Counted from the first letter of the stretch, positions 37,599 to 46,816 are shown. The stretch is 64,000 nucleotides of DNA from Pseudonocardia sp. CNS-139 (GCA_001942415.1 MKJX01000179.1:1-64000); one strand, 5' to 3'. Made by a program: numbers and translations. The notes: a model not told the origin generated them from the letters alone.

Positions 37599-38420
37599 CC
37601 CGAGCCGACTCGGAGTACGGCCACCTCACCCCCCTGCTCGAACGGCACGCCGACCTCCACCCGGACGACCCCGAACGCGAGAAGCTGCGCGACGAGCTCG
37701 TGCGCGGCTACCTCCCGGTGGCCCAGCACATCGCGCGGCGCTTCGCGAACCGCGGCGAGCCGCTCGACGACCTCGTCCAGGTGGCGACGGTCGGGCTGAT
37801 CAACGCCATCGACCGGTACTCCCCCGACCGCGGCAGCGACTTCTTCTCGTTCGCCGTGCCGACGATCAGCGGCGAGGTGCGCCGGCACTTCCGCGACCTC
37901 GGCTGGTCGATGCGGGTGCCCCGGCGGCTCAAGGACCTGCACGTCGCCATCAACGGCGTCGTGTCGGAGCTGTCGCAGAGCCTCGGCCGGGCGCCCCGGC
38001 CCACCGAGATCGCCGAGCGGCTCGGCGTGCCCGTCGCGGACGTGCTGGAGGGCCTGGAGGCCTCCGAGGCGTACCGCAGCTCGTCGCTGGACGAGATGCT
38101 GTCCTCGGAGCAGGGCAGCGCCACCGTCGGCGAGCTGGTCGGCGAGGCCGACGCCGAGCTGGACCGCGTCGACTTCCGGCAGGCCCTGCGGCCGGCGCTC
38201 GCCGAGCTGGCCGAACGCGAGCGCACCATCGTCCTGCTGCGGTTCTTCGGGAACATGACCCAGACCCAGATCGCCGATCGCGTCGGCATCTCGCAGATGC
38301 ACGTCTCACGGCTGCTCGCGCAGACCCTCGACCGGCTGCGCTCCCGCCTCGACCCGGACACGCACGTCATAGCCCGCAACTACGCCGAGCACGGGGGGCC
38401 GCGGCCGAGCCGCCGGGTGA
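37595..38420 (+). CDS. SigB/SigF-type alternative sigma factor
   Basis: All regions of a group 3 sigma-70 factor are present: region 2 (DLVQVATVGLINAIDRYSPD, then FAVPTISGEVRRHFRD), region 3 (MRVPRRLKDLHVAINGVVS) and region 4 (RIVGISQMHVSRLL-like, seen as DRVGISQMHVSRLLAQTLD). The natural end is unclear because the frame runs on past 38420 to 38800. A G6 run at 38393-38398 is a likely indel site that would bring the stop at 38418-38420 or 38437-38439 into frame, giving about 275 residues. It overlaps rsbW and belongs to the same operon. Confidence 0.88.
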
Positions 38421-38456
38421 CCCTCCGCCAGGATTGTGAGCAGGGAGGGGGACCTG

Positions 38457-39703
38457 ATGGCCGGTCGAGCCGGAGCACGTGGTGGTCGTCGGAGCCGGGC
38501 TCGGCGGGCTGCGCACCGCGCAGCAGCTGCGTTCGGCCGGGTTCCAGGGTCGGCTCAGCCTCGTCGGGGCCGAACAGCACACCCCGTACGACCGCCCGCC
38601 CCTGTCCAAGCAGATCCTCACCGGGGACTGGGCGCCCGAACGCGTCGTGCTCGCCGAGCCGGCCGCGCTCGACGACCTCGGCGTCCGGGCGCACCTCGGG
38701 CTGCCCGCCGTCGCGCTGCGCACCGGCAACGGGCTCGGCCGTCCCGGCCACGAGCTGGAGCTGGCCGACGGCGCCACGCTGCACGCCGACGCCGTCGTGA
38801 TCGCCACCGGCCTCGCCGCGCGGCGGCTACCCGGCCAGCCCGACCGCGTCCACACCCTGCGCACGCTGGAGGACTCCCTCGCGCTGCGCGAGACGCTCGC
38901 CGCCGCCGGCTCGCTGCTCGTCGTCGGCGCCGGGTTCATCGGCGCAGAGGTGGCCAGCTCCGCCCGCACCCGCGGCCTCGACGTCACCGTGCTGGAGGCC
39001 GCGCCCGTCCCCGCTGTCCGCGCGCTCGGGCCCGAGCTGGGCGCGCTCGCCGGGCGGATGCTCACCGACGGCGGTGTGGACCTGCGCACCGGCGTCGCCA
39101 TCACCCGCTTCACCGACGCCGCGGGCACGGGGCGAGCTGGCCGACGGCTCCGTCGTGCAGGCCGACGCGGGGGTCGTCGGCATCGGCGGGGTGCCGCAGC
39201 TCGACTGGCTCAAGGAGCTGCCGGCCACGGCGCTGGACCCGGCCGGCGGCCTGCACTGCAGCCCCACCGGGCGCGTCCACGGGCTGCGCGGGATCTGGGC
39301 CGTCGGCGACGTCGCGAGCTGGGACGACCCCGACGACGGCCGGCCGCACCGCCACGAGCACTGGACCAGCGCGGGCGACCAGGCGGCCGTGGTGGCGCAC
39401 GACATCCTCGGCGCCCCGCCGCCGTCGTCCACCGTGCCGTACTTCTGGTCCGACCAGTTCGGTCTCAAGATCCAGCTCATCGGCCGCCCCGAGCTGGCCG
39501 ACCCGGGCCCGCTCGTGCCGCTGCACGGCGCCGGCCTCGACGGCGGCCCGGTCCGCGGCACCGTCGCCGCCTACACCGCGGGCAGCCGGGTCGTCGCGGT
39601 CGCCGGCTTCGGCGCCGCGAGGTACGTGGTGCGCTACCGCGCCCTGGTGGCCGCAGGCGCAACGGAAGCCGACGCGAGGGCCCAGGCCGCCGACCTCACC
39701 TAG
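38457..39703 (+). CDS. FAD-dependent ferredoxin reductase-type oxidoreductase
   Basis: The product has two dinucleotide-binding folds: VVVVGAGLGGLRTAQQLRSA for FAD and LLVVGAGFIGAEVASSARTR for NAD(P)H, plus PYDRPPLSKQIL and GIWAVGDVASWDD. These are marks of ferredoxin/rubredoxin reductases that serve P450s or dioxygenases. No ferredoxin gene adjoins it. The ATG at 38457 has an AGGGAGGGGG ribosome-binding site, but the frame changes near 38465 and again near 39125; alternatively translation could begin at the GTG at 38479. It follows the sigma factor gene and may belong to its stress regulon. Confidence 0.82.
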
Positions 39704-39787
39704 CCGACACCCGGTCGTCGCAGCACGCGGCGCGTCGTCGCAGCCTGTCGACGGTCTGCGCGGACGCCTCGCGGGCTGCGAGGACGG

Positions 39788-40009
39788 TCAGCGGAACAGG
39801 TTGCGGATGAACGCGGCGAGCAGCAGCACGCCGAGCGCGATCAGGCCGTAGCGGATGCGCGGGTCGGAGAGCCGGGCCTGCACGCTGTCCCGGCCCGCGT
39901 CGACGAACCGCTTCGGGTTCGCGCGGTCGCCGAGCGCGTCGAGGCTGTCGGCCAGAGCGTCCCTGGCCTGCTCGATCTCACGCTGGATGGTGTCCGGGTC
40001 GCGCGCCAC
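39788..40009 (-). CDS. DUF3618 small membrane protein
   Basis: This 73-residue protein starts from a GTG after an AGGAG site: VARDPDTIQREIEQARDALA, then ADSLDALGDRANPKRFVDAG. It ends in one membrane helix (YGLIALGVLLLAAFIRNLF). The amphipathic N-terminal helix plus single membrane anchor defines DUF3618, common in actinobacteria beside DUF948/phage-holin-like envelope genes, of unknown function. The longer upstream open frame is not needed. It is divergent from the peroxiredoxin gene. The 85-base gap before the reductase stop holds only short GTCGTCGCAGC direct repeats. Confidence 0.75.
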   Translation of the reverse strand: MARDPDTIQREIEQARDALADSLDALGDRANPKRFVDAGRDSVQARLSDPRIRYGLIALGVLLLAAFIRNLFR

Positions 40010-40108
40010 GACGACTCCTAAGCCTTGACGTACTACTGGTCGAGGCCACCGTAGATCAGCGGTGCGACCGGCCCGATGCGGCCCACCCCCGCGTGTCAGT
40101 ATCGACGC

Positions 40109-40576
40109 ATGGCAACCCGACTGGCGCCCGGCGACGCGGCCCCCGACTTCACCCTCCCCGACGCCGACGGCAAGCCGGTGTCGCTCGCCGACTACCGCGG
40201 CCGCCGCGTCATCGTCTACTTCTACCCGGCCGCGAGCACGCCCGGCTGCACCAAGCAGGCGTGCGACTTCCGCGACAACCTCGCCGAGCTCGGCGACGCC
40301 GGGCTCGACGTCCTCGGGATCTCGCCGGACAAGCCGGCCAAGCTCGTGAAGTTCCGCGACGCCCAGAACCTGACGTTCCCGCTGCTCTCCGACGTCGACC
40401 GGGAGGTGCTCACCGCGTGGGGCGCCTTCGGCGAGAAGCAGATGTACGGCAAGACCGTCACCGGCGTGATCCGCTCGACGTTCGTCGTCGACCCCGAGGG
40501 AAAGATCGAGCAGGCGTTCTACAACGTGCGCGCCACCGGGCACGTCGCGAAGCTGCGCAAGGACCTCAAGGTCTGA
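40109..40576 (+). CDS. bcp: Thioredoxin-dependent peroxiredoxin, BCP/PrxQ type
   Basis: This 155-residue peroxiredoxin reduces hydrogen peroxide and organic hydroperoxides. The motif YPAASTPGCTKQACDFRD places the peroxidatic cysteine at residue 47 and the resolving cysteine at 52, the atypical 2-Cys arrangement of PrxQ. The C-terminal GVIRSTFVVDPEGKIEQAF block is also typical. The frame is intact. Its 3' end overlaps by 11 bases the convergent GH4 gene. Confidence 0.92.
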   Translation: MATRLAPGDAAPDFTLPDADGKPVSLADYRGRRVIVYFYPAASTPGCTKQACDFRDNLAELGDAGLDVLGISPDKPAKLVKFRDAQNLTFPLLSDVDREVLTAWGAFGEKQMYGKTVTGVIRSTFVVDPEGKIEQAFYNVRATGHVAKLRKDLKV

Positions 40577-41864
40577 GGTAGGCGGCCAGCAGGTCCTGCG
40601 CGACCGCGACCGAGTCCACCAGCGGGTGCTGCGCGAAGGCCCGCAGCGCGAGCGCCGACGACCCCGTCAGCGCCGCCTCGATCGTGTCCTGCTCCACGGC
40701 CTTGACCTGCTGCACCAGCCCGAGCATCGCGCCCGTCAGCGGGGCGGTGGCCAGCGGCGTGACGCCGTGCGGACCGGCCAGGCACGGCACCTCCACCACC
40801 GCCTCCGGCGGGAGGCCCGGCACGGTCGACCCGTTGCGCACGTCGAGGATCATGGCCCGCGCCGGGCCGCCGGACAGGGCCGCGACGAGGTCCAGCGCCA
40901 CGCCCTCGTAACCGCCGGCGGCGACGTCCTCGACCGCCCGTTCCCCCGCGCCGCTCGCCGCCCGGCCCTCCGCCATGTACGTGGCGTCGCGTTCCTCGCG
41001 CACCGCGGTCCAGCGACGCAGGGCGTCACCGTGACCCGCGTAGAACCGCTCCTGCTGGGCCAGCAGGAACTCGCCCCGCGTGCTCGGCGCCGCGCGGATC
41101 GCGGCCACCGCCTCCCGTGCGCGGTAGAAGTAGTACAGGTACTCGTTGGGCAGCGCGCCGAGCGCACGCACCCAGTCGGCCCCGACCAGCCGGACCTCCT
41201 CCACCGTCGCGAGCGCGGCGTCGTCCGCGAGCAGCCGCGGCAGCAGGTCCACCCCGTCGACGCGCAGCGCGCGCAGCCAGCCCAGATGGTTGAGCCCGAC
41301 GTAGTCGACGGCGAGCCCGTCCGGGGGCACCCCGAGCGCGCGGGCCGCCCGGTGCACGAGCCCCGCGGGCGAGTCGCAGATCCCCACCACCCGGTCGCCC
41401 AGCACGCGCTGCATCGCCTCGGTGATCATCCCGGCCGGGTTCGTGAAGTTGACGACCCACGCGTCCGGGGCGAGCGCGGCCACCCGCTCGGCGACGCGCA
41501 CCGCCACCGGCACCGTCCGCAGCCCGTACGCGATGCCGCCCGGCCCGGTGGTCTCCTGCCCGAGCAGGCCGTGGTCCAGCGCCACCCGCTCGTCCACCGT
41601 GCGGCCGGCGAGCCCACCCACCCGCATCGCCGAGAACACGAACCGCGCCCCGGCCAGCGCCGCGTCGAGGTCGGTGGTGGTGCGCACGGCCGGCGCGTCC
41701 CTCCTGGCGAGCGCAGCCATCTCGGCCAGCACCGCCCCGATCGCGGCCAGCCGCGCGGGGGCGACGTCGTGCAGCACCACCTCGGTGACCGGCGACCCGG
41801 CCGCGAGCGCGCGGTAGACGAGCGGCACGCGGAACCCGCCGCCGCCCAGGATCGTCAGTCTCAT
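40566..41864 (-). CDS. Glycoside hydrolase family 4 protein (NAD/metal-dependent)
   Basis: GH4 enzymes cleave glycosides, often 6-phosphorylated, by an NAD- and Mn-dependent redox mechanism. The N-terminal Rossmann motif LTILGGGGFRVPLVYRAL, the VVNFTNPAGMITEA block, the metal-binding cysteine in GICDSPAGL and the histidine in GLNHLGWLR are present. At 432 residues the protein is complete. It forms a cluster with a DeoR regulator and a PfkB kinase; no sugar transporter lies in the window. Substrate (6-phospho-beta-glucoside or other) cannot be decided. Confidence 0.88.
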   Translation of the reverse strand: MRLTILGGGGFRVPLVYRALAAGSPVTEVVLHDVAPARLAAIGAVLAEMAALARRDAPAVRTTTDLDAALAGARFVFSAMRVGGLAGRTVDERVALDHGLLGQETTGPGGIAYGLRTVPVAVRVAERVAALAPDAWVVNFTNPAGMITEAMQRVLGDRVVGICDSPAGLVHRAARALGVPPDGLAVDYVGLNHLGWLRALRVDGVDLLPRLLADDAALATVEEVRLVGADWVRALGALPNEYLYYFYRAREAVAAIRAAPSTRGEFLLAQQERFYAGHGDALRRWTAVREERDATYMAEGRAASGAGERAVEDVAAGGYEGVALDLVAALSGGPARAMILDVRNGSTVPGLPPEAVVEVPCLAGPHGVTPLATAPLTGAMLGLVQQVKAVEQDTIEAALTGSSALALRAFAQHPLVDSVAVAQDLLAAYLRP

Positions 41865-41874
41865 CTCGCAGGCT

Positions 41875-42657
41875 TCACGCGAACCGGATCTCCGCGCCGG
41901 CGTCGGCGAGCGCCGCGACCGTGGCCGGGTCGGCGCCCTCGTTCGTCACGAGGACGTGCACCGCCTCCGGCCCGCAGACCGGCTGGAGCCCGCTGCCGGG
42001 AACTTGCGCCGGTCGGCCAGCACCACCGTCTGCTCGGCGGCGGCCATCATCGCGCGCTTCACCGGCACCTCCACCAGCGTCGAGGTCCATCACCCGCCCG
42101 TCCCGGCCCGCATCGCCGCTCGTGCCGAGGAACAGCCGGTCCGCGCGCACCTCCCGCAGCGCCTGCTCGGTGAGCATCCCGACCATCGACAGGTGGTTGC
42201 GGCGCAGGATGCCGCCGAGCACCAGCAGCTCGACGGCCGGGTCGTCCCGCAGCTCGTCGACGACCGCGAGGCTGGAGGTGATCACCGTGACCCGCCGCCC
42301 GCGCAGCGCCCGCGCGAGCCGGGCCGTGGTGGAGCCGATGTCGAGCAGCACCACGTCACCGTCCGCGACCAGCTCGGCCGCACCGCGCGCGACCCGTTCC
42401 TTCTCGTCCAGCACCAGGCCCGTGACCTGCGCGAACGGCACCGGTTCCAGCTCGGCGGCGCAGTCCGCCCCACACGCGGAGAGGTACCCGGCACCGCCCC
42501 GCACCCGGCGCAGCGCGCCCTCGGCGTCGAGTGACTGGAGGTCGCGCCGGATCGTGGACGGGCTCACGCACAGCTGCTCGGCGAGCGTCTCCACCGAGAC
42601 CACACCCGAGTCGCGCACCAGGCGGATGATCTCGCCGTGACGCCGCGCCGGAAGCAC
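41875..42657 (-). CDS. DeoR-family sugar regulator
   Basis: The N-terminal HTH contains EIIRLVRDSGVVSVETLAEQ and SPSTIRRDLQSLDAEGALRR, and the C-terminal DeoRC domain has LLDIGSTTARLARAL and ITSSLAVVDEL, the fold that senses sugar phosphates. Two compensating frame breaks (near 42080 and 42000) scramble about 30 codons between VMDLD and the C-terminus; the correct middle reads LVEVPVKRAMMAAAEQTVVL. The GTG at 42657 gives 260 residues, the normal size. It is codirectional with and 11 bases upstream of the GH4 gene and divergent from the PfkB kinase, so it probably controls both. Confidence 0.85.
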   Translation of the reverse strand: MLPARRHGEIIRLVRDSGVVSVETLAEQLCVSPSTIRRDLQSLDAEGALRRVRGGAGYLSACGADCAAELEPVPFAQVTGLVLDEKERVARGAAELVADGDVVLLDIGSTTARLARALRGRRVTVITSSLAVVDELRDDPAVELLVLGGILRRNHLSMVGMLTEQALREVRADRLFLGTSGDAGRDGRVMDLDAGGGAGEARDDGRRRADGGAGRPAQVPGSGLQPVCGPEAVHVLVTNEGADPATVAALADAGAEIRFA

Positions 42658-42801
42658 GGCGTCACCGTAGCCCAGCAGCGCGCACACCGACAGCAGCTCC
42701 GCGCACAATCGCGCAGACCCGAGCAGAACCGCGCGTGAACGGTTGCCATCCCCGCACGCAAAGGGGCACTATCCGGACGGGTGGGAGACGGAGGGCGGCC
42801 G

Positions 42802-43944
42802 GTGACCAGCACGGTGCAGGTGACGATGCACGAGCCGGTCTGGTGGGACCCACTCGCCCAGCTCCGCCGCTCCGAGCTCGCCGAGGGCATCACCGGGCCG
42901 CCAGTGGACGTCTTCATGTCCGGCACCGTCTTCCTCGACATCGTCTTCACCGGCCTCCCGGCCATCCCGGCCGCCGGCACCGAGGTGTGGGCCGCCGGCA
43001 TGGCGTCCTGCCCCGGCGGCATCGCCAACCTCGCCGTCGCCGCCGCCCGGCTCGGCCTGCGCACGAGCCTCGCCGCCGGCTTCGGCGACGACGTCTACGG
43101 CGACTTCTGCTGGCGCACGCTCGCCGACCAGGAGCGCGTCGACCTCGCCCGCTCCCGGCGCTTCGCCCGCTGGCACTCCCCCGTCACCGTCTCGATGGCC
43201 GTGCAGCGCGACCGCAGCATGGTCACCCACGGCCACCGCCTCCCGATCCCCGCCGACGAGCTGATCGGCACGCCCCCGCGGTCCCGCGCCGTGATCACCG
43301 GCATCGGCGAGGGCGCCGCCGACCCGGTGCTCCCGTCCTGGGTGGCGCGCGCCCGGCGCGACGGCGCGCTCGTCTTCGCCGACGCCGGCTGGGACCCCAC
43401 CGGCGTCTGGGACCCCGCCCTGCTCGGCACGCTCGCCGGCTGCGACGCGTTCATGCCCAACGCCGTCGAGGCCATGCGGTATACCCGCACGTCCAGCCCG
43501 CGCGCCGCCCTGCACGCGCTCGCCGAGCACGTCCCGCTCGCCGTCGTGACGTGCGGCGCCGACGGCGCCCTCGCGCTCGACGCCGCCACCGGCGAGGAGG
43601 CGTGCGTCCCGGCGCTGCCCGTCGACGCGCTCGACCCGACCGGCGCCGGCGACGTCTTCGGCGCCGGTCTCGTGCTCGGCACCATCGCCGGCTGGCCGCT
43701 CGAACACCGGCTGCTCTTCGCCGGCGTCTCCGCCGCGCTCGCCGTGCACGAGTTCGGCGGCTCGCTCGCCGCGCCCGGCTGGGGCGACATCGGCGACTGG
43801 TGGCGCCGGAGCCGCGCCACCGACCCCGACCTGCGGGAACGCTACGGGTTCCTGGACGACCTCGTGCCGCGGACGCACGTCTGCGGCGTCCGGCGGGCGG
43901 CCGCGACGATCGCCCGGCACTCGGACGTGACCCGCCCGGCGTGA
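42802..43944 (+). CDS. PfkB-family carbohydrate kinase
   Basis: A ribokinase-like protein of about 380 residues: the substrate-binding CPGGIANLAVAAARLG at the N-terminus and the C-terminal signature ALDPTGAGDVFGAGLVLG with the catalytic aspartate. The substrate is unknown; the neighbouring GH4 and DeoR genes suggest phosphorylation of a monosaccharide freed by the hydrolase. GTG at 42802 is preferred because a GAGGG site lies seven bases before it; an in-frame GTG at 42781 is possible. The frame is intact. The 184 bases that follow hold nothing I recognise until the LexA box at 44101. Confidence 0.85.
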   Translation: MTSTVQVTMHEPVWWDPLAQLRRSELAEGITGPPVDVFMSGTVFLDIVFTGLPAIPAAGTEVWAAGMASCPGGIANLAVAAARLGLRTSLAAGFGDDVYGDFCWRTLADQERVDLARSRRFARWHSPVTVSMAVQRDRSMVTHGHRLPIPADELIGTPPRSRAVITGIGEGAADPVLPSWVARARRDGALVFADAGWDPTGVWDPALLGTLAGCDAFMPNAVEAMRYTRTSSPRAALHALAEHVPLAVVTCGADGALALDAATGEEACVPALPVDALDPTGAGDVFGAGLVLGTIAGWPLEHRLLFAGVSAALAVHEFGGSLAAPGWGDIGDWWRRSRATDPDLRERYGFLDDLVPRTHVCGVRRAAATIARHSDVTRPA

Positions 43945-44100
43945 TCCCCGCCCCGTCCCGCCATCCGGCTCCCGACACTGCCCGCTTCCTGCTCGTCACC
44001 CCAAGGCCGCGGCCACCGTCCACCTGCTCCGGCACGAGTGGCCGGGCGACCTGGGCCGTACCAGGCGCAGGAGATCCTGCGACACACCTGAGGCAATTGT

Positions 44101-44116
44101 CTGAACATACGTTCGA
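44101..44116 (+). promoter_or_regulatory. LexA (SOS) box upstream of the HNH nuclease gene
   Basis: CTGAACATACGTTCGA matches the actinobacterial/Bacillus LexA site CGAAC-N4-GTTCG at all but the first base of the core palindrome. It ends 12 bases before the HNH start codon, where bound repressor would block transcription. DNA damage would then be expected to induce the gene. Regulator identity is inferred from the motif. Confidence 0.65.
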
Positions 44117-44128
44117 TACGATCAGTCC

Positions 44129-44912
44129 ATGCCTCGTGCACGCAGTTGGACCGACGAACAGCTCGCCGAAGCCGTCCCGGTGAGCAAGACCCTGAGCGAG
44201 GTGTGCAAGCGCCTCGGAATCCGGCCGGGCAAGTACGACTTCCTCCGGGCGCACATCGCCCGCCTCGGGCTCGACGCCACGCACATCCCCCGGTCGGGCG
44301 AGGTGCCCGGCAGCACCGACGCTCGTGGGACACCGACCAGCTGGCCGCCGCCGTGGCCGAGAGCGACTCGATCTCGGAGGTGAGCCGCCGGCTCGGCTAC
44401 ACGCCCAACGGCGGCATCCATCGCATGGTCGTCGGCCACATCCGCTCGGCCGGCCTCGACACGTCCCACTTCGTCGCACCCGGTGGGCGCGCGGCAGGTC
44501 CCTCCCGAAGATCCCGCTGGAGCAGATCCTCGTGCGGAACTCGACGTATCGCCCGACGTCGATGCTACGCAAGCGGCTCGTCGCGGCCGGCCTCCTGAAG
44601 GCCGAGTGCGCGGAGTGCGGTCTCACCACATGGCGCGGCCGGCAGCTCCCGTTACACCTGGACCACATCAACGGGGACCATACGGACAACCGTTTGGAGA
44701 ACCTCCGTATCCTGTGTCCGAACTGCCACTCCCTCACCGACACCTGGTGCAGGAGGAAGCCGGCGTATTCCAACGGCAGAGAAACGGCGCCTAGAACGCC
44801 GCCAGTGCGGGTTCGAATCCCGCCGCCGGCACCACCATCGGGGTCTACGACTCCGGCACGTACGTCAGGTCCAGCACGCCGCTCGACAGGGCCGCGCTCG
44901 CGGCGAGCGTGA
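44129..44912 (+). CDS. HNH endonuclease with duplicated N-terminal helix-turn-helix modules
   Basis: The reconstructed protein has two related helical modules, SWTDEQLAEAVPVSKTLSEV and SWDTDQLAAAVAESDSISEV, likely DNA-binding. They are followed by an HNH nuclease with zinc-type cysteines CAECGLTTW and the catalytic LHLDHINGDHTDNRLENLR and CPNCHSLTDTW. It resembles mobile or homing HNH enzymes. Breaks near 44325 and 44500 split the frames. The end is odd: the last part of the frame runs through a complete tRNA gene (44759-44834) and on to 44912, overlapping the next convergent gene, so the true stop is uncertain. A LexA box lies just upstream. Confidence 0.8.
44759..44831 (+). tRNA. Atypical class I tRNA with anticodon TAG, embedded in the HNH gene end
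   Basis: Seventy-three bases fold as a tRNA: a perfect 7-bp acceptor stem (GCCGGCG with CGCCGGC), a weak D-stem (TTC/GAG), a perfect 5-bp anticodon stem (CGGCG/CGCCG) with loop CCTAGAA, a 5-base variable region and a perfect T-stem (GCGGG/CCCGC) with TTCGAAT. Discriminator A is followed by an encoded CCA (44832-44834). The anticodon TAG would read CUA (Leu), yet the short variable arm is not that of tRNA-Leu, and position 33 is C instead of U. It looks like a special HNH-linked tRNA and not part of the standard set. Confidence 0.8.
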
Positions 44913-45381
44913 GCTTGTGCGTCGGCGTCTCCTCGAAGAGCCGCTGCCCGTGCCCGACCACGATCGGGTGCACGAGCAGGCGCAGCTCGTCGAGCAGCCC
45001 GTTCGCCAGCAGCCACCGGACCGTGGTGGCGCTGCCCGACATGCCGATCCGGCCGTCGACGGTCTCCTTGAACCGGCGCACCTCCTCGACGCTGCCGGTC
45101 AGCACCGTGGTGTTGTTCCACTCCGGCTTCTCCAACGAGCTGGAGACGACGTACTTCGGCATCGCGTTGAAGCGGCTCGCGATCGGCTCGTCGGTGCTGT
45201 CGGGCCAGTAGGCGGCCCACTCGTCGTACAGCGTCCGCCCCATGAGCATCACCGTGGTCGCCTCGATGCCCGCCCCGACCACGGCGCCCATCTCGTCGTC
45301 GAAGTACGGGAAGTGCCACTGGTCGGGGGCCTCGACGACGCCGTCGAGCGAGATGAAGAAGTTCGCGACGATCTTTGCCAT
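44845..45381 (-). CDS. Dihydrofolate reductase/RibD C-terminal domain protein
   Basis: This 178-residue protein belongs to the stand-alone RibD_C (DHFR-like) group: KIVANFFISLDGVVEAPDQW at the N-terminus, VMLMGRTLYDEWAAYWP (NADPH-binding region) and GSATTVRWLLANGLLDELRL. Such proteins are probably NADPH-dependent reductases, but their substrates are unknown; they are not riboflavin genes. ATG at 45381 is preferred over an in-frame GTG two codons upstream. It is convergent with the HNH-tRNA locus and follows the AraC-family regulator, which may control it. Confidence 0.82.
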   Translation of the reverse strand: MAKIVANFFISLDGVVEAPDQWHFPYFDDEMGAVVGAGIEATTVMLMGRTLYDEWAAYWPDSTDEPIASRFNAMPKYVVSSSLEKPEWNNTTVLTGSVEEVRRFKETVDGRIGMSGSATTVRWLLANGLLDELRLLVHPIVVGHGQRLFEETPTHKLTLAASAALSSGVLDLTYVPES

Positions 45382-45402
45382 GCGCACACCGTAGGAAGCC
45401 GG

Positions 45403-46109
45403 TCAGCCCTCGGTCTTGTACAGGAGCGACAGGGGCTCGGACGGGCCGGGCCGCCGCAGCTGGGTGCCGTGCGGCCGATGAACCGCGCCAGCGAACGGGA
45501 CAGGTGCGGCTGGTCGTAGTAGCCGAGCCGGTGGACGACGTCGAGCGGCGCCAGGCCGTCGGAGAGCAGCACGGCGGCGGCGCGGGCCCGTTCGATCTGG
45601 CGGATCGCGCCCTGCGTCAGCCCGGTCGCGGCCGCGACCCGGCGCTGCACGGTGCGCGCCCCGACCAGCGGGACCTCGCCCGCGACGACGTCGGCGACGA
45701 GCGGGTCGCGCACCAGCACGCCCTCGCGCACGAGCCGGTCGACGAAGACCTCGGCGTTGCCGAAACCGGGCATCTCCCACTGCTCGCCACGCAGCACGAA
45801 CGCGGCGCCGGTGGCGTGCGGACACTCGACGGCGGTGTCGACGAGCCGCGCGACCGGCAGGTGCGGCATCGCCGTGCCGTGCGCGAAGACGATGCCGAAC
45901 GACGGCGAGTCGTCGGGCACCTCGGCGACGGTCGCGCTCGTCTCCGGACCGCGCACGGCGACCTGCACGCGGCCGCGGTGCTCCCAGACGACCAGCTCCC
46001 AGTGCGACGTCGCGACCGACGTCATCCGGGCGACGCCGGAGCTGTGGCTGCGCCAGACGCGCTCGACGTACGGCGAGTCCGACCCGCGGTCCTCGGTCTC
46101 CAGTCCCAT
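45403..46109 (-). CDS. AraC-family transcriptional regulator
   Basis: The C-terminal HTH shows TGLTQGAIRQIERARAAAVL and LDVVHRLGYYDQPHLSRSLA, the second helix pair being the AraC signature. The N-terminal half (SVATSHWELVVWEHRGRVQV, then SFGIVFAHGTAMPHLP) is a cupin-like sensor domain. A missing G near 45470 shifts the last 15 residues; the restored end is RRPGPSEPLSLLYKTEG. About 235 residues. It lies 21 bases upstream of the RibD-like gene in the same direction, so local control is likely. Confidence 0.83.
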
Positions 46110-46120
46110 GCGGCGCAGGC

Positions 46121-46816
46121 CTACGCGGCCTTGTCCGTCTCGGTCTCCGGCGGGCCGGCGGGCTCGATGGGGGTGGCCTCGACGAGCGGACGGCGACGGG
46201 CCGCGACAACCGCGCCGGTGAGCCCGATCAGGCCGGAGACCAGGGAGATCAGGAGCATGGCCGGGTGCGGGTCGCCGCCCACGGCGGCGTCGCCCAGCAC
46301 CACGATGCCGATCGTGCCGGGCAGCACGCCGAAGACCGTGCCGACGAGGTAGGGCAGGAAGCGCACGCCCGAGAGCGCCGACGCGTAGTTCAGGAGGAAG
46401 AACGGCACGGCCGGGATGAGCCGCAGCGACAGCATCGCCAGGAACCCGCTGCGGTCGAGCCGCGCGCGCACCCAGACGAACGCGGGCCGGTGCGCGTAGC
46501 GCTCGACCAGCCGCCCACCGATGAGCCTGACCAGCCAGAACGCCGCAGTGGCCGCGAGCGCGGTGCCCGCGACGGCGAGCAGCACGCCCGTGATCGAGCC
46601 GAAGAGCACACCCGCGGCGACCGTGAAGACGGTGCGCGGGATGGGCGTCACCGAGACGAAGCCGTGCAGCAGCACGAACAGCAACGGGGCCCAGAGCCCG
46701 GCTGCGGCCACGGTCTGGCGGACGTCCGGGATGCCGTCGCGGAAGTAGAAGACGGCCAGACCGAGCAGCGCGAGCGCGCACACGCCCACGACGACCTGTC
46801 CCCACCGCCACCGCAC
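46121..46816 (-). CDS. TVP38/TMEM64 (DedA-like) membrane protein
   Basis: The 231-residue protein has about six membrane segments and the family core VLLHGFVSVTPIPRTVFTVA, GVLFGSITGVLLAVAGTALA and LSLRLIPAVPFFLLNYASAL. VTT/DedA proteins flip or transport lipids and affect membrane homeostasis. The tail is charged (VEATPIEPAGPPETETDKAA). The frame is intact and the start MRWRWGQVVVGV is well placed. It is codirectional with the AraC gene, 11 bases away, but a functional link is not obvious. Confidence 0.87.
   Translation of the reverse strand: MRWRWGQVVVGVCALALLGLAVFYFRDGIPDVRQTVAAAGLWAPLLFVLLHGFVSVTPIPRTVFTVAAGVLFGSITGVLLAVAGTALAATAAFWLVRLIGGRLVERYAHRPAFVWVRARLDRSGFLAMLSLRLIPAVPFFLLNYASALSGVRFLPYLVGTVFGVLPGTIGIVVLGDAAVGGDPHPAMLLISLVSGLIGLTGAVVAARRRPLVEATPIEPAGPPETETDKAA

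Noticed and set aside
44325-44760. HNH gene as a decayed pseudogene
   Set aside because: Its frame breaks are of the same single-base kind seen in housekeeping genes throughout the window, and the catalytic HNH residues and upstream LexA box are intact.
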